The position numbers were made by a program, and so were the translations under genes. Positions 21,934 to 29,496 of a stretch of 64,000 nt of DNA are shown here, piece by piece. The stretch spans positions 1,492,277 to 1,556,276 of the forward strand of contig NZ_LR881183.1 of the NCBI RefSeq assembly GCF_904067545.1, written 5' to 3'. The notes under the pieces are model-generated. The model had not been told where the DNA came from and did no database searches. It saw only the letters and a program-made list of their open reading frames with translations. Each line of letters begins with the position of its first letter. The stretch's first letter is position 1. This DNA is from Thermococcus camini (lineage in GTDB: Archaea; Methanobacteriota_B; Thermococci; Thermococcales; Thermococcaceae).

Positions 21934-22242
21934 TCACTCCTCCGTCGTGAAAACTGCCCTCTCGGTCTCGATGGCGCTCGCCATTATGCAGTCGCCGAGG
22001 AATCTCCCATAGACCTTCACCCATTCGCCCTTTCCGAGGCACGGACTTCCAGAGAACTCCACCCTGAGCCCGGAAACTTTAAAGGTCGTCCTGTAACCAG
22101 GTAGCTCCATGGGGAGGAACTCCACCAGGGGTTTGTCCTCGATGGTGCCCTCGATGACGACGTTCTTACCCCTGAATGAATTCAGCTCATCAACCGTAAC
22201 GATGTAATAGTAATGATGACCGAGTTTGACCCGCTTGGGCAT
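21934..22242 (-). CDS. Small OB-fold-like protein
   Basis: The 102-residue product MPKRVKLGHHYYYIVTVDELNSFRGKNVVIEGTIEDKP has alternating beta strands in the order of a nucleic-acid-binding OB fold (VVIEGTI, YRTTFKVSGLRVEF, WVKVYGRFL). Length and charge fit a small RNA/DNA- or tRNA-binding domain, but no specific family is recognised. GGTGATGAGC lies before the ATG at 22242; ATG 22248 is an alternative. It is upstream of, and coupled to, the HD-domain gene and divergent from the GTPase. Confidence 0.68.
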   Translation of the reverse strand: MPKRVKLGHHYYYIVTVDELNSFRGKNVVIEGTIEDKPLVEFLPMELPGYRTTFKVSGLRVEFSGSPCLGKGEWVKVYGRFLGDCIMASAIETERAVFTTEE

Positions 22243-22291
22243 GCTCATCACCTTTATAGGCCAGCCTTGTAAATATCTGTGGGGTGAGGGT

Positions 22292-22849
22292 ATGATAAAG
22301 GTTGCGATCATCGGTGCCGAGAACGTCGGCAAGTCAACGCTCATGAACGCCCTCATAGGAGGTAGAATTTCCGAGGTGGAGAACCTCCCCGGGACGACCA
22401 AGGGGACGATACGGAGACGCTTCGGAAAGCTCAAGATACCGAAGAGCATGAAAAATCCCCTCGGAGGAGCCGACGAGTTCGTCCTCATAGACACGGCCGG
22501 CCTCTTCGACCCCCAGAGGGAGCTGAGGGGCAAAGTCCTGAGCGAAGAGAAGTTCCGGGAGATAATTGAGGAGATAGTCTCCGCGGACATAGTAATTCAC
22601 ATGGTCGATGCCACGGTCGGCCTGCACAGGGGCATGGAGAAGCTTCACCACATGCTCAAGTTCCGCTACGAGAAGCCCATCATAGTGGTCATAAACAAGA
22701 TTGATCTGGTTCCGCGGGAGCGTGTTGAGGAGCTTAGAAAGATAATAAAGAAGCGCCTGGAGCAGGAGGCGATTCCGCTTTCGCTGGTGACCTATGAGGG
22801 ATTCAATGAGCTAATCAAGAGGCTGGCGTACTACGCCCAGTACGTTTGA
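22292..22849 (+). CDS. Era/Der-like small GTPase
   Basis: A single G domain of 185 residues with all five motifs: G1 GAENVGKSTL, G2 Thr in LPGTTKGTI, G3 DTAGLF, G4 NKID and G5 in LVTYEG. There is no KH or other RNA-binding extension, so it is not a full Era. Such single-domain GTPases in Thermococcales probably assist ribosome assembly or another process not yet known. GGTGAGGGT precedes the ATG at 22292. Confidence 0.88.
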   Translation: MIKVAIIGAENVGKSTLMNALIGGRISEVENLPGTTKGTIRRRFGKLKIPKSMKNPLGGADEFVLIDTAGLFDPQRELRGKVLSEEKFREIIEEIVSADIVIHMVDATVGLHRGMEKLHHMLKFRYEKPIIVVINKIDLVPRERVEELRKIIKKRLEQEAIPLSLVTYEGFNELIKRLAYYAQYV

Positions 22850-22925
22850 AGGCACATTACTCCTCAGGGAACTCTGGACATGGACACACCATGACCTGAA
22901 CCTTCCTGCGCCTCGGGCCGTCCAG

Positions 22926-23279
22926 CTAGATGAAGAGTATTCGCTGCCAGGTCCCGAGCTGGAGCTCGGCCCCATCTATGGGAACGACGACCTCGGGGTT
23001 CAGGAAGAGGGTCGCCCGCAGGTGTGAGTGGGCGTTGCTGTCTATACGGTCGTGGGCGTAGCCGGCATCTTCCGGAACCAGCTCTTCCATCCTAGCTTTG
23101 ATGTCCCGAAGAAGTCCGTTTTCAGCTTCATTTATCAGGAGGCCAGTGGTTGTGTGTTTGACAAAAATGACGGCGATGCCATGTTTAACCCCGGAGCGAT
23201 AGACGAGCCTCTGGACCTCGGGGGTTATATCAACTATCTGGAACTTCTCCCCCGTGGAAACCTCGATCTCAAAGAGCAT
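22926..23279 (-). CDS. YjbQ-family protein, truncated by an in-frame amber codon
   Basis: The family (UPF0047, thiamine-phosphate-synthase-like) is recognised from VFVKHTTTGLLINEAENGLLRDI and the metal-site motif HDRIDSNAHSHLRATLF, ending GTWQRILFI. At that point a TAG (22926-22928) stops translation. The same frame continues LDGPRRRKVQVMVC and ends at a TAA at 22857, which is the usual C-terminus of the family. A single GAG-to-TAG change would explain this. The core and its histidines are intact, so a shortened protein may still fold. The ATG at 23279 has GGGTGATGG upstream. Confidence 0.88.
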   Translation of the reverse strand: MLFEIEVSTGEKFQIVDITPEVQRLVYRSGVKHGIAVIFVKHTTTGLLINEAENGLLRDIKARMEELVPEDAGYAHDRIDSNAHSHLRATLFLNPEVVVPIDGAELQLGTWQRILFI

Positions 23280-23283
23280 CCCA

Positions 23284-23571
23284 TCACCCGGGCAGGTTCT
23301 TTCTGATCTCCACCAGCAGCTCCTCGGCACCCTTAACCCTGCCGGACACTACCGCCTTGAGGAGAACCGCAAGCTCATAGGCCTCGACGAGGTCTCTTCT
23401 GCCTTTCTCGGTGACCTCCGAGCGCAGGATGGAATATATCTCCTCAACCGCATCCCTGAAAAGAACCTCGTCGGAGTACAGCTCCTTGTCGGCCAGGAGC
23501 AGGGAGATCATGTCCGCTATAAACTCTACCCGATTGCTCCTCGACTTCCTCAGTGCTTTGAGCCGTTCCAC
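23284..23571 (-). CDS. Small helical protein of unknown function
   Basis: The 95-residue product MERLKALRKSRSNRVEFIADMISLLLADKELYSDEV is predicted to be entirely alpha-helical, with alternating charged and Leu/Ile positions. Its ATG lies 22 bases inside the 3' end of the helical-repeat gene upstream, so translation is probably coupled. The yjbQ start follows within 5 bases of its stop. I do not recognise a family; it may work with the repeat protein. Confidence 0.7.
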   Translation of the reverse strand: MERLKALRKSRSNRVEFIADMISLLLADKELYSDEVLFRDAVEEIYSILRSEVTEKGRRDLVEAYELAVLLKAVVSGRVKGAEELLVEIRKNLPG

Positions 23572-24833
23572 TGCTTAACCCTCCCCGGAAGCTCCTGTTC
23601 GAGAGCTTTTATCAGGATTTCAGAGACAAGGATCGAAGAGAATTTGGGGTCGCGAACCTCGAGGGCGGCATCGATGGCACGCTCAATATCTCCATTCTTG
23701 ACCAGGTGGTGGGCGATGTCGGCCATGACTATCGAGCGAAGCCTCTCGTCCCTCAGCAGGCTTCCAACCTTCATAGCACCCTCCAGCTCACCCGTAATGA
23801 CGTAGTAGCGGGCGATCTTGGCCCATACCTCCTCGCTGGACGTGCTCTTGCCTATGGCCTTAATTATCTCCCATCCCCCGAGCTCGGGCCTTTCCAGGAT
23901 GCGGTTCATCACGGCCTTCCCGACGAGTTCCGCTTCATCCTCTTCAAGGGCCGAGATAAAAGCCGGGAGAACGTTGTGATCCCTTTCAAGGAGGTCCAGG
24001 GCGATTTTAACAAACACCTCATCGCTGTTCTCCAGGCGCCTTATGAGTTCGGCGGCAGAAACCCCCTCGCCGCTCAAGGCGAATGCGAGGGCAAGCTCCT
24101 CAGTGAACTCCTCCCCAAACTTCTCAATCAGTCCGTTGGCAACGGCCTCAAGGGAATCTATGTAGTGACCGAGTACCTCCCGGTCCTTCAGGTAGAAAGC
24201 CACATCCTTGAAGGCGTGCCTCGCCCACTCCTTCACCTCTATCTCCAGTATCAGCGAGATTCCGTTTTCGTAGCTCCCGAGGGCGAGGTATGCTTTGATC
24301 AGCTCGAGAAGGGCCTTGGAGCGATAGGGCTCATCGTCAATGTACTCAAGGGCAAGCTTGCTCTTTCTGATGCGGGAGGCTACCTTAAGCTGCTCCCTTC
24401 CAATCATCCTTGTGTTGGTCCGGATGATCTCAAGAAGGATCTCGTTCCGGAGGGTACGGTCATTCACCTCCAGTGCGTAGGTGATAGCCTCGCCCACCTC
24501 CCCCAGGGCAAGCATGTAGGCGGCGGCAGTCCTCATTATAACGTCTCTAGGAGGTGCGGGAAGGACGCGTGAGTCCTCAAGAACACCCAGGTATATCCTC
24601 TTGGAGGACTTCAGACCCGCCCTGCCGAGGGAATAACCGACTGACAGGAGCGCCCGGAACATCTTCACGGGATCATCTATCTCCTTCGCCGTTTCGAGAG
24701 CCTTCAGAAACGCGGTTTTATAACTGCCATCTCTGGCCTTGGCAAGCCTCTCACCTATTTTAGCGTACGTTACCGATTTTATATAGGGGTCCGGGATTAC
24801 CTCAACGGAAGCGAGGATTTCCTTGACAATCAT
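23550..24833 (-). CDS. Large all-helical repeat protein (TPR/HEAT-like), Thermococcales type
   Basis: The 427-residue protein consists of about a dozen helical hairpins with recurring patterns such as AAAYMLALGEVGEAITYALEV, LIKAYLALGSYENGISLILEIE, ARYYVITGELEGAMKVGSLLRD and AHHLVKNGDIERAIDAALEVRD, typical of degenerate TPR or HEAT repeats. No catalytic motif is seen. It is most likely a scaffold for a protein partner; the small overlapping helical gene is a candidate. The gene is divergent from trm-G10. Confidence 0.75.
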   Translation of the reverse strand: MIVKEILASVEVIPDPYIKSVTYAKIGERLAKARDGSYKTAFLKALETAKEIDDPVKMFRALLSVGYSLGRAGLKSSKRIYLGVLEDSRVLPAPPRDVIMRTAAAYMLALGEVGEAITYALEVNDRTLRNEILLEIIRTNTRMIGREQLKVASRIRKSKLALEYIDDEPYRSKALLELIKAYLALGSYENGISLILEIEVKEWARHAFKDVAFYLKDREVLGHYIDSLEAVANGLIEKFGEEFTEELALAFALSGEGVSAAELIRRLENSDEVFVKIALDLLERDHNVLPAFISALEEDEAELVGKAVMNRILERPELGGWEIIKAIGKSTSSEEVWAKIARYYVITGELEGAMKVGSLLRDERLRSIVMADIAHHLVKNGDIERAIDAALEVRDPKFSSILVSEILIKALEQELPGRVKQWNGSKH

Positions 24834-24952
24834 GCCACATATCCCCCGTACGTTTGTGGATTTTGCACACCTCCATTATTCCTTATTGCACGTCACATCT
24901 TATTAACCTAACCCTCGGAACGTTTTTAAGGGCTCCCTCGAAGGATGCGACC

Positions 24953-26053
24953 ATGTACGCGGTGATATTTGGCAAAAATCCACGCCTCAGTGAGGCAGAA
25001 TTTTATGCATTCACCAGAAGGTTCAACCTTAAAGTTAGAGTTATCGAGTCCGCGCGGGACTGGCTGGTATTTGAGTCATCCACCGCGGTGGAGAGGTACT
25101 TCCACTGGCTGGGGGGTTCACTCAAACTGGTCCAGATAGCCGGCGAGGGTGAGGATGCCATAAAAGAACTCGAATATGCGAGGCTTTTCACGGTCAGCCT
25201 CTACGGTGAGGGCGACTGGAAGCTCTGGCGGAAGCTGGGGAGCACGATAAAGAGGGAGTTCAAAGCCGAGGGGCCCTCAAAGTTCTTTAAGCCGGCTAAA
25301 GTTTACGCGATGCCGGCGGAACTTATCCTCAAGGGACTTCCAGAGGTTAAGGACTTCGTCTTTCTCTTCCGCGAGGACGGGAGCTTCTGGGTCGGAGAGA
25401 CCGTGAAGGTCACCGACCCGTTCGAGCTGAAGAAGCTCGACGTGGAGAGGCCCGTCCAGAGGCCCATCCTTTCCATCCCTCCCAGGCTCGCAAGGATAAT
25501 GGTGAACCTGACGGAGGTGAGGAAGGGCGCCTTCCTCGACCCCTTCTGTGGCATAGGGACGATAGTCCAGGAGTTTGTCCTTCAAGGGCTTTCAGCTTAT
25601 GGAAGCGACCGAGATCCGGAGAGAATAAGCGAAGCTAAGAAGAACCTCTCATGGCTCAGGAAGGAGTTCCGCCTTAAAAATTCCGCTCACCTTGAAGTTT
25701 GCGATGCGAGAAAGCTGAAGCGCTGCTTCAGGCAGAGGTTCGACGCGGTAGTCACGGAACCCTACCTCGGAAAGCCCCTCAAAAGGAACCCGAGCAGGGG
25801 GGAAGCGATAAGATTGGCGAATGAGCTGGACAGATTCTACTATTCCGTCTTCGAGAGCTTCGGCGACGTTCTCAAGAGGAACGGAAGGGTGGTCTTCGTC
25901 TTCCCTGCCTACAGGCTGAGCGGAGGGGGAATATACAGAAAGGAGAGGAAGTGGCTGGCCAGGCTCGGCTTCGAAGTTCTTGGAAAGTACACTGACTACG
26001 AGGAGAGGCACAAACTCGTCAGGGACATCCACGTGCTGAGGTATCGGGGCTAA
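24953..26053 (+). CDS. trmG10: tRNA (guanine(10)-N2)-dimethyltransferase
   Basis: Archaeal Trm-G10 makes m2,2G10 in tRNA. The N-terminal THUMP region (residues 1-165) begins MYAVIFGKNPRLSEAEFYAF. The methyltransferase half shows SAM motif I LDPFCGIGTIVQEF, motif II YGSDRDPERI and the catalytic motif IV as VTEPYLGKPL, where this family has (T/D)EPYLGxP instead of DPPYG. The product is 366 residues. TTTTTAAGG at about 24923 is the likely TATA box, which would leave almost no leader before ATG 24953. Confidence 0.93.
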   Translation: MYAVIFGKNPRLSEAEFYAFTRRFNLKVRVIESARDWLVFESSTAVERYFHWLGGSLKLVQIAGEGEDAIKELEYARLFTVSLYGEGDWKLWRKLGSTIKREFKAEGPSKFFKPAKVYAMPAELILKGLPEVKDFVFLFREDGSFWVGETVKVTDPFELKKLDVERPVQRPILSIPPRLARIMVNLTEVRKGAFLDPFCGIGTIVQEFVLQGLSAYGSDRDPERISEAKKNLSWLRKEFRLKNSAHLEVCDARKLKRCFRQRFDAVVTEPYLGKPLKRNPSRGEAIRLANELDRFYYSVFESFGDVLKRNGRVVFVFPAYRLSGGGIYRKERKWLARLGFEVLGKYTDYEERHKLVRDIHVLRYRG

Positions 26054-26096
26054 AAACTGTTATAAGGAAACGTGAGTAGTTCTACTTGGTGGTTGG

Positions 26097-26312
26097 ATGG
26101 GAAACATCGTCCTGAGAGTGCCCCCCACAGTGGACGAAAAGCTCGCTAAACTTATAGCAGAGACCATAGTTAGCCGTTTGGAGAGCCTTGAGCGAGTAAA
26201 CGAACTCCTTAAGAACTCAGAGTTGACAGAGGAAGAGGCGATAGAACTCGGAAGAAAGGCAAAAGCTGGACGGGGCGGGTACCTTGAGAGAAAATACTCT
26301 TCTCGTGGTTAA
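26097..26312 (+). CDS. vapB: VapB-like antitoxin
   Basis: The 71-residue protein MGNIVLRVPPTVDEKLAKLIAETIVSRLESLERV is like the short archaeal antitoxins paired with PIN toxins: an N-terminal beta strand, then helices with a conserved SELTEEEAIELGRKAK tail that would wrap the toxin. The ATG follows GGTGGTTGG and a TATA-like GTTATAAGG lies about 35 bases upstream. It overlaps vapC by 29 bases. Confidence 0.82.
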   Translation: MGNIVLRVPPTVDEKLAKLIAETIVSRLESLERVNELLKNSELTEEEAIELGRKAKAGRGGYLERKYSSRG

Positions 26313-26706
26313 CACCAACGTGCTGTTCTCCTTCTTCGGAAAATCCACCACCACAAGGGAGTTAATTTTCCTATTATCTGGAAGGCTTATCAGTCCGAAA
26401 TTCGCCATAGAAGAGCTGTACGAGCATAAAAATGTAATAATGAAAAAGGCAAGGATAACTCCAGAAGACTTCGAGTCTCTGATTTCAACACTGCGAGAGC
26501 ACGTGATGTTTGTTGAAGAGGAGTTCTACGCCGAGTTCATTCCACTCGCTTTGGAGATAACCCCAGACAAAGACGATGTCGATTTTGTCGCCCTCTCTTT
26601 AAAGATAAACGCCCCACTCTGGAGCAACGATAAAAGACTGAAAGAAGTGGATGAAATCCAAGTCCTAACAACGAAAGAACTTCTCAAAATTCTGGGCATC
26701 GGTTAA
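26284..26706 (+). CDS. vapC: PIN-domain toxin (VapC-like) with altered first active-site residue
   Basis: PIN domains are metal-dependent RNases. The fold is clear: the first strand LVVNTNVLFSFF, SPKFAIEELYEHKN with the conserved Glu, ALEITPDKDDVDFVALSLKINAPLWSNDKRL with the Asp cluster at the C-terminus. The expected first Asp (D-T-N) is Asn here (VVNTN), which may change metal binding. The start is a TTG at 26284 inside the antitoxin gene, with GGGCGGGTACC just upstream. It ends 4 bases into the convergent CoA-binding gene. Confidence 0.87.
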   Translation: MRENTLLVVNTNVLFSFFGKSTTTRELIFLLSGRLISPKFAIEELYEHKNVIMKKARITPEDFESLISTLREHVMFVEEEFYAEFIPLALEITPDKDDVDFVALSLKINAPLWSNDKRLKEVDEIQVLTTKELLKILGIG

Positions 26707-27131
26707 CCTATCAGCCTCGCGTGCTCCTGCTTTATGCAGCGGTGGGCAACCGCTACCAAACCTTTCTCCCCGGCCTTTTTGAACGCCTCCCTGTTGTAGG
26801 TGTTGAACTGGAACCAGACGACCTTTGCGCCCTTCTTTATCGCCTGCTCGACGTAGTCCATCGTGAACTCCGGCCTTACGAAGAGGTCGACTATCTCCAC
26901 CTCGTCTGGAACCTCTAAAACGCTCGGGTAGCACTTCCTTCCGAGAACCTCGTCATAGCGGGGATTAACAGGGTAGACCTCGTAGCCCTTTTCAATTAGG
27001 TAGCGCATCACGTCGTTTGCGTCGCGTTCGGGCTTCGGTGAAGCGCCCACGAGGGCGATCTTTCTGTACTTCGTCAAAATATCCTTAATCTCATCGTCGC
27101 TCAGCCTGTCTACGGGCATTATCCTGACCAT
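26703..27131 (-). CDS. CoA-binding protein (YccU family)
   Basis: The Rossmann-like CoA-binding domain begins RKIALVGASPKPERDANDVMRYLIEKGYEVYPVNPRYDEVLGRKCYPSVLEVPDEVEIVDLFVRPE and continues with WFQFNTYNREAFKKAGEKGLVAVAHRCIKQEH. This is the whole-length signature of the stand-alone YccU/HcgF-unrelated CoA_binding_2 family. It probably senses or binds CoA; no enzymatic role is established. ATG 27131 has GGTGATAGC upstream. It is divergent from the membrane protein at 27199. Confidence 0.88.
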   Translation of the reverse strand: MVRIMPVDRLSDDEIKDILTKYRKIALVGASPKPERDANDVMRYLIEKGYEVYPVNPRYDEVLGRKCYPSVLEVPDEVEIVDLFVRPEFTMDYVEQAIKKGAKVVWFQFNTYNREAFKKAGEKGLVAVAHRCIKQEHARLIG

Positions 27132-27198
27132 GCTATCACCAACTTTTGGTTTGAAAAAAGGGTTTAAATCTCTAACCGGAAGTTCCTCCGGTGAGAAT

Positions 27199-27636
27199 AT
27201 GGCACTCTATGAAGAGACCCTAACGAACAGGGTATTTCAGATCATCATGCTGACCCCGATCCTTGCGATGTTCGCGGGCCTCTACGCTACGTATCAGGCA
27301 GGCGAAGGCGTTGAGATAATGCTCGCGACCACGGTTGGAGTTACGGTTCTGCTCCTCGATGTCATTGCAATCAGAATCGAGATAGACGAGCGCGAGCTGA
27401 GGATAAGGGGCGCCATTGGGCTTGTGGTCAGGAAAACGATCCCCATCGAGAACATCGCTAGCTTTAGGGTTGGAGAGGGATGGACCTCCTGCTACGGGAC
27501 GATACACTTCAACCTGCCGGCCAGGGGCTGCGTCACGATACATCAGAGGAAGGGCTGGACGATTTCGTTCACGACCAACAACCCGGAGGAGGTCGCAAGG
27601 GTTTTAGCTACCCTCGGCGTTCCACGAGCACCTTAG
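27199..27636 (+). CDS. Membrane protein with C-terminal PH-like domain
   Basis: Two hydrophobic segments (residues 14-33 IIMLTPILAMFAGLYATYQ and 39-58) are followed by a beta-rich domain beginning RIEIDERELRIRGAIGLVVRKTIPIENIASFRVGEG, similar to bacterial PH (YdbT-like) domains, ending FTTNNPEEVARVLATLGV. The ATG at 27199 follows GGTGAGAAT; TTTAAATC at about 27163 is the TATA box. Its last 29 bases overlap the convergent NfeD-like gene. Function unknown. Confidence 0.75.
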   Translation: MALYEETLTNRVFQIIMLTPILAMFAGLYATYQAGEGVEIMLATTVGVTVLLLDVIAIRIEIDERELRIRGAIGLVVRKTIPIENIASFRVGEGWTSCYGTIHFNLPARGCVTIHQRKGWTISFTTNNPEEVARVLATLGVPRAP

Positions 27637-28003
27637 TGCCCCGAACTGATACCACCCTGACCCCCTCGCCGGCCTTTGCAGTTCCGTTCGTGCATTCCGC
27701 CTTCCAGAGTTCACCGTCAATTTTGACGACTCCCTCAGGTGAAAGGTCTTCAACAACGAGGGCGGTTCTCCCCATCAGACTCTCGGGGCCGGTTTCGGGC
27801 CTTTTGTCCGCTCCACCGCCGAGAACAAAGGGCGCTATGAGGAAGTCCTTGGCCAAGAGAACGGCTATCACGAGCAAGCCTGCCCAGAGGGGAATCTCCA
27901 CGCCTATCCCTGGAAGTATCAGGAATATGAAAATACCGACTATCACCTCATCGGCCATCAGCGCGAGGAGCTTGAGAAGGTTCCTGGTTTTTACACGCCC
28001 CAT
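27608..28003 (-). CDS. NfeD-like membrane protein with OB-fold tail
   Basis: The 131-residue product MGRVKTRNLLKLLAL has two or three hydrophobic segments (VIVGIFIFLILPGIGVEIPLWAGLLVIAVLLAKDFL) and a short OB-like C-terminal domain (LMGRTALVVEDLSPEGVVKIDGELWKAE) ending GTKVLVERRG, the hallmark of NfeD. NfeD proteins usually partner with stomatin-like proteins and a membrane serine protease; neither lies here. Its ATG is 2 bases after the stop of the upstream metallopeptidase gene. Confidence 0.85.
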   Translation of the reverse strand: MGRVKTRNLLKLLALMADEVIVGIFIFLILPGIGVEIPLWAGLLVIAVLLAKDFLIAPFVLGGGADKRPETGPESLMGRTALVVEDLSPEGVVKIDGELWKAECTNGTAKAGEGVRVVSVRGTKVLVERRG

Positions 28004-28005
28004 TT

Positions 28006-28653
28006 TTAAACCTCGCCCCTCGCCAGCCACTTCCAGTAGGGGTTCAGCTCGACTATCGTCCACCACTTCTTGAGCTCCTTCCTCGCGGTTTTGTAGTCGG
28101 GGTAGAACCTTTCGACGAGCTCCCAGAAGGCCTTCGAGTGGTTGAGATACCTTAAATGGGCGAGCTCATGGACTACAACGTACTCCCTAAGCTCCCTGGG
28201 AAGGGCTATGAGGCGAACGTTAAAGTTCAGGTTCCCCCTGGGGGAGCAGCTCCCCCACCGGCTCTTTTGATGGCGAATATAGACCTTTCCATATTTAACT
28301 CCCATCCTGTGGGCGTAGGAATCCACGAGGGGCAGGAGTTCCCTTCGGAGGATTTTCTTCAGGCAGTCAAGGACATCGCTGGGATTGGGTGAGAGGACGA
28401 CGGTCTTGAACCGCTCGTGAACCTTGGGCTTTCTCCCGTGGATGACTTGGTAGAACTCGCCGTTGATGGGAAAGCCAGATTCGGCTATCTCGCGAAGGCA
28501 TTCTATCTCGGCCAATTTGCCCTCAAGCCAGCCGCGGTGCCTCTCGATCAGGGCATCGACGTCGAAACCATCCGGAGCAGTAACGACAACCGTCCCGTCC
28601 GGCCTCACCTCAAGCCTCGCGTACTTAACCGGCCGACGGCGAACCCTCAGCAT
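28006..28653 (-). CDS. YgjP-type zinc metallopeptidase (DUF45)
   Basis: The 215-residue protein shows the DUF45/YgjP signature: a basic N-terminal beta domain (RVRRRPVKYARLEVRPDGTVVVTAPDG), IRHQKSRWGSCSPRGNLNFNVRLIALPRELREYVVVHELAHLRYLNHSKAFWELVERF, with zinc-binding H-E-L-A-H. The third ligand is the His in LNHSKAFW. Substrates of this family are not known. It is first in an operon with the NfeD-like gene. Confidence 0.92.
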   Translation of the reverse strand: MLRVRRRPVKYARLEVRPDGTVVVTAPDGFDVDALIERHRGWLEGKLAEIECLREIAESGFPINGEFYQVIHGRKPKVHERFKTVVLSPNPSDVLDCLKKILRRELLPLVDSYAHRMGVKYGKVYIRHQKSRWGSCSPRGNLNFNVRLIALPRELREYVVVHELAHLRYLNHSKAFWELVERFYPDYKTARKELKKWWTIVELNPYWKWLARGEV

Positions 28654-28692
28654 TGCCGCTCACCTTTTAAGGAGAATGGATAAAAAGTCCTT

Positions 28693-29493
28693 ATGAAGGT
28701 TCGGGTTATAGAGAGGCGCGCCAAGAGCATCTACACCAGATCCAAAATTCCTGGCGTAGAGTGGGTGGCCAACCAGTACGTCGGCTGTGCCTTCGCATGC
28801 GAGTACTGCTACGCCAAGTTTCTGACGAGGTGGAAGGACTACGGGAGATGGGGTAGCTGGGTCGAAGTCAAGACCAACGCGCCCGAGCTGGCTAGAAAGC
28901 ACGTTTCCGGAAGCGTCGTCATGTCAACGGTGAGCGACCCGTATCAGCCGATAGAGGCCGAGTTGAAGCTTACGAGGAAGGTTTTGCGCTACATGGACAA
29001 GAGGAACGAACTCTCGGTTCTCACCAAGTCCCCCCTGGCAACCCGGGACATCGCCCTTTTCAAGGAGTTCCAAACGATAGAGGTCGGCCTCACGATAAAC
29101 GGCTTTAGGGGGAGAGAAAAGAGGCTCTTCGAACCCCTAACGCCGGTTCACGAGGCGAGGGTTAGCGCCCTTAAGGAACTTCACGAAGCTGGACTGAAAA
29201 CGTACGTCTTCGTCAGCCCTATAATTCCAGAGATAACGGACGTTTCCGCCGTAGTGGAGGACACGAGGGACTTCTCGGACTACTACTTCTTTGAAGTGCT
29301 CAACCTCCGCGCCTCCGGAAGGGAATTCCGGGAGCTCCTCCGCGATGAGTATCCGGAGAGCTACGAGGCCCTGACCGGTGATGAGGCCTTTGAAGAGTTC
29401 CTGTGGGGGCTGAAGAAGGAGATAAGAGGCCTACACGTGAAGGCAGAGGGAATAGAGACCCACAGGGAAGGCTGGGAGTTCGTGGGGCTTTGA
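28693..29493 (+). CDS. Radical SAM protein, SPL-like family
   Basis: The [4Fe-4S]-binding motif C-x3-C-x2-C appears as CAFACEYCYAKF near residue 33, preceded by IPGVEWVANQYVGC. The rest shows radical-SAM barrel motifs (VVMSTVSDPYQPIEAELKLTRKVL, SVLTKSPLATRD, VGLTINGF and YVFVSPIIPEITD). The sequence fits the COG1533 (SplB-like) family, whose archaeal members have unclear substrates; they are not proven photoproduct lyases. It is divergent from the YgjP/NfeD operon. Confidence 0.9.
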   Translation: MKVRVIERRAKSIYTRSKIPGVEWVANQYVGCAFACEYCYAKFLTRWKDYGRWGSWVEVKTNAPELARKHVSGSVVMSTVSDPYQPIEAELKLTRKVLRYMDKRNELSVLTKSPLATRDIALFKEFQTIEVGLTINGFRGREKRLFEPLTPVHEARVSALKELHEAGLKTYVFVSPIIPEITDVSAVVEDTRDFSDYYFFEVLNLRASGREFRELLRDEYPESYEALTGDEAFEEFLWGLKKEIRGLHVKAEGIETHREGWEFVGL

Positions 29494-29496
29494 AAT

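Noticed and set aside
22926-22928. TAG in the yjbQ gene as a pyrrolysine codon
   Set aside because: Thermococcales are not known to encode pyrrolysine and no pyl genes are seen in this window. A nonsense change or error is simpler.
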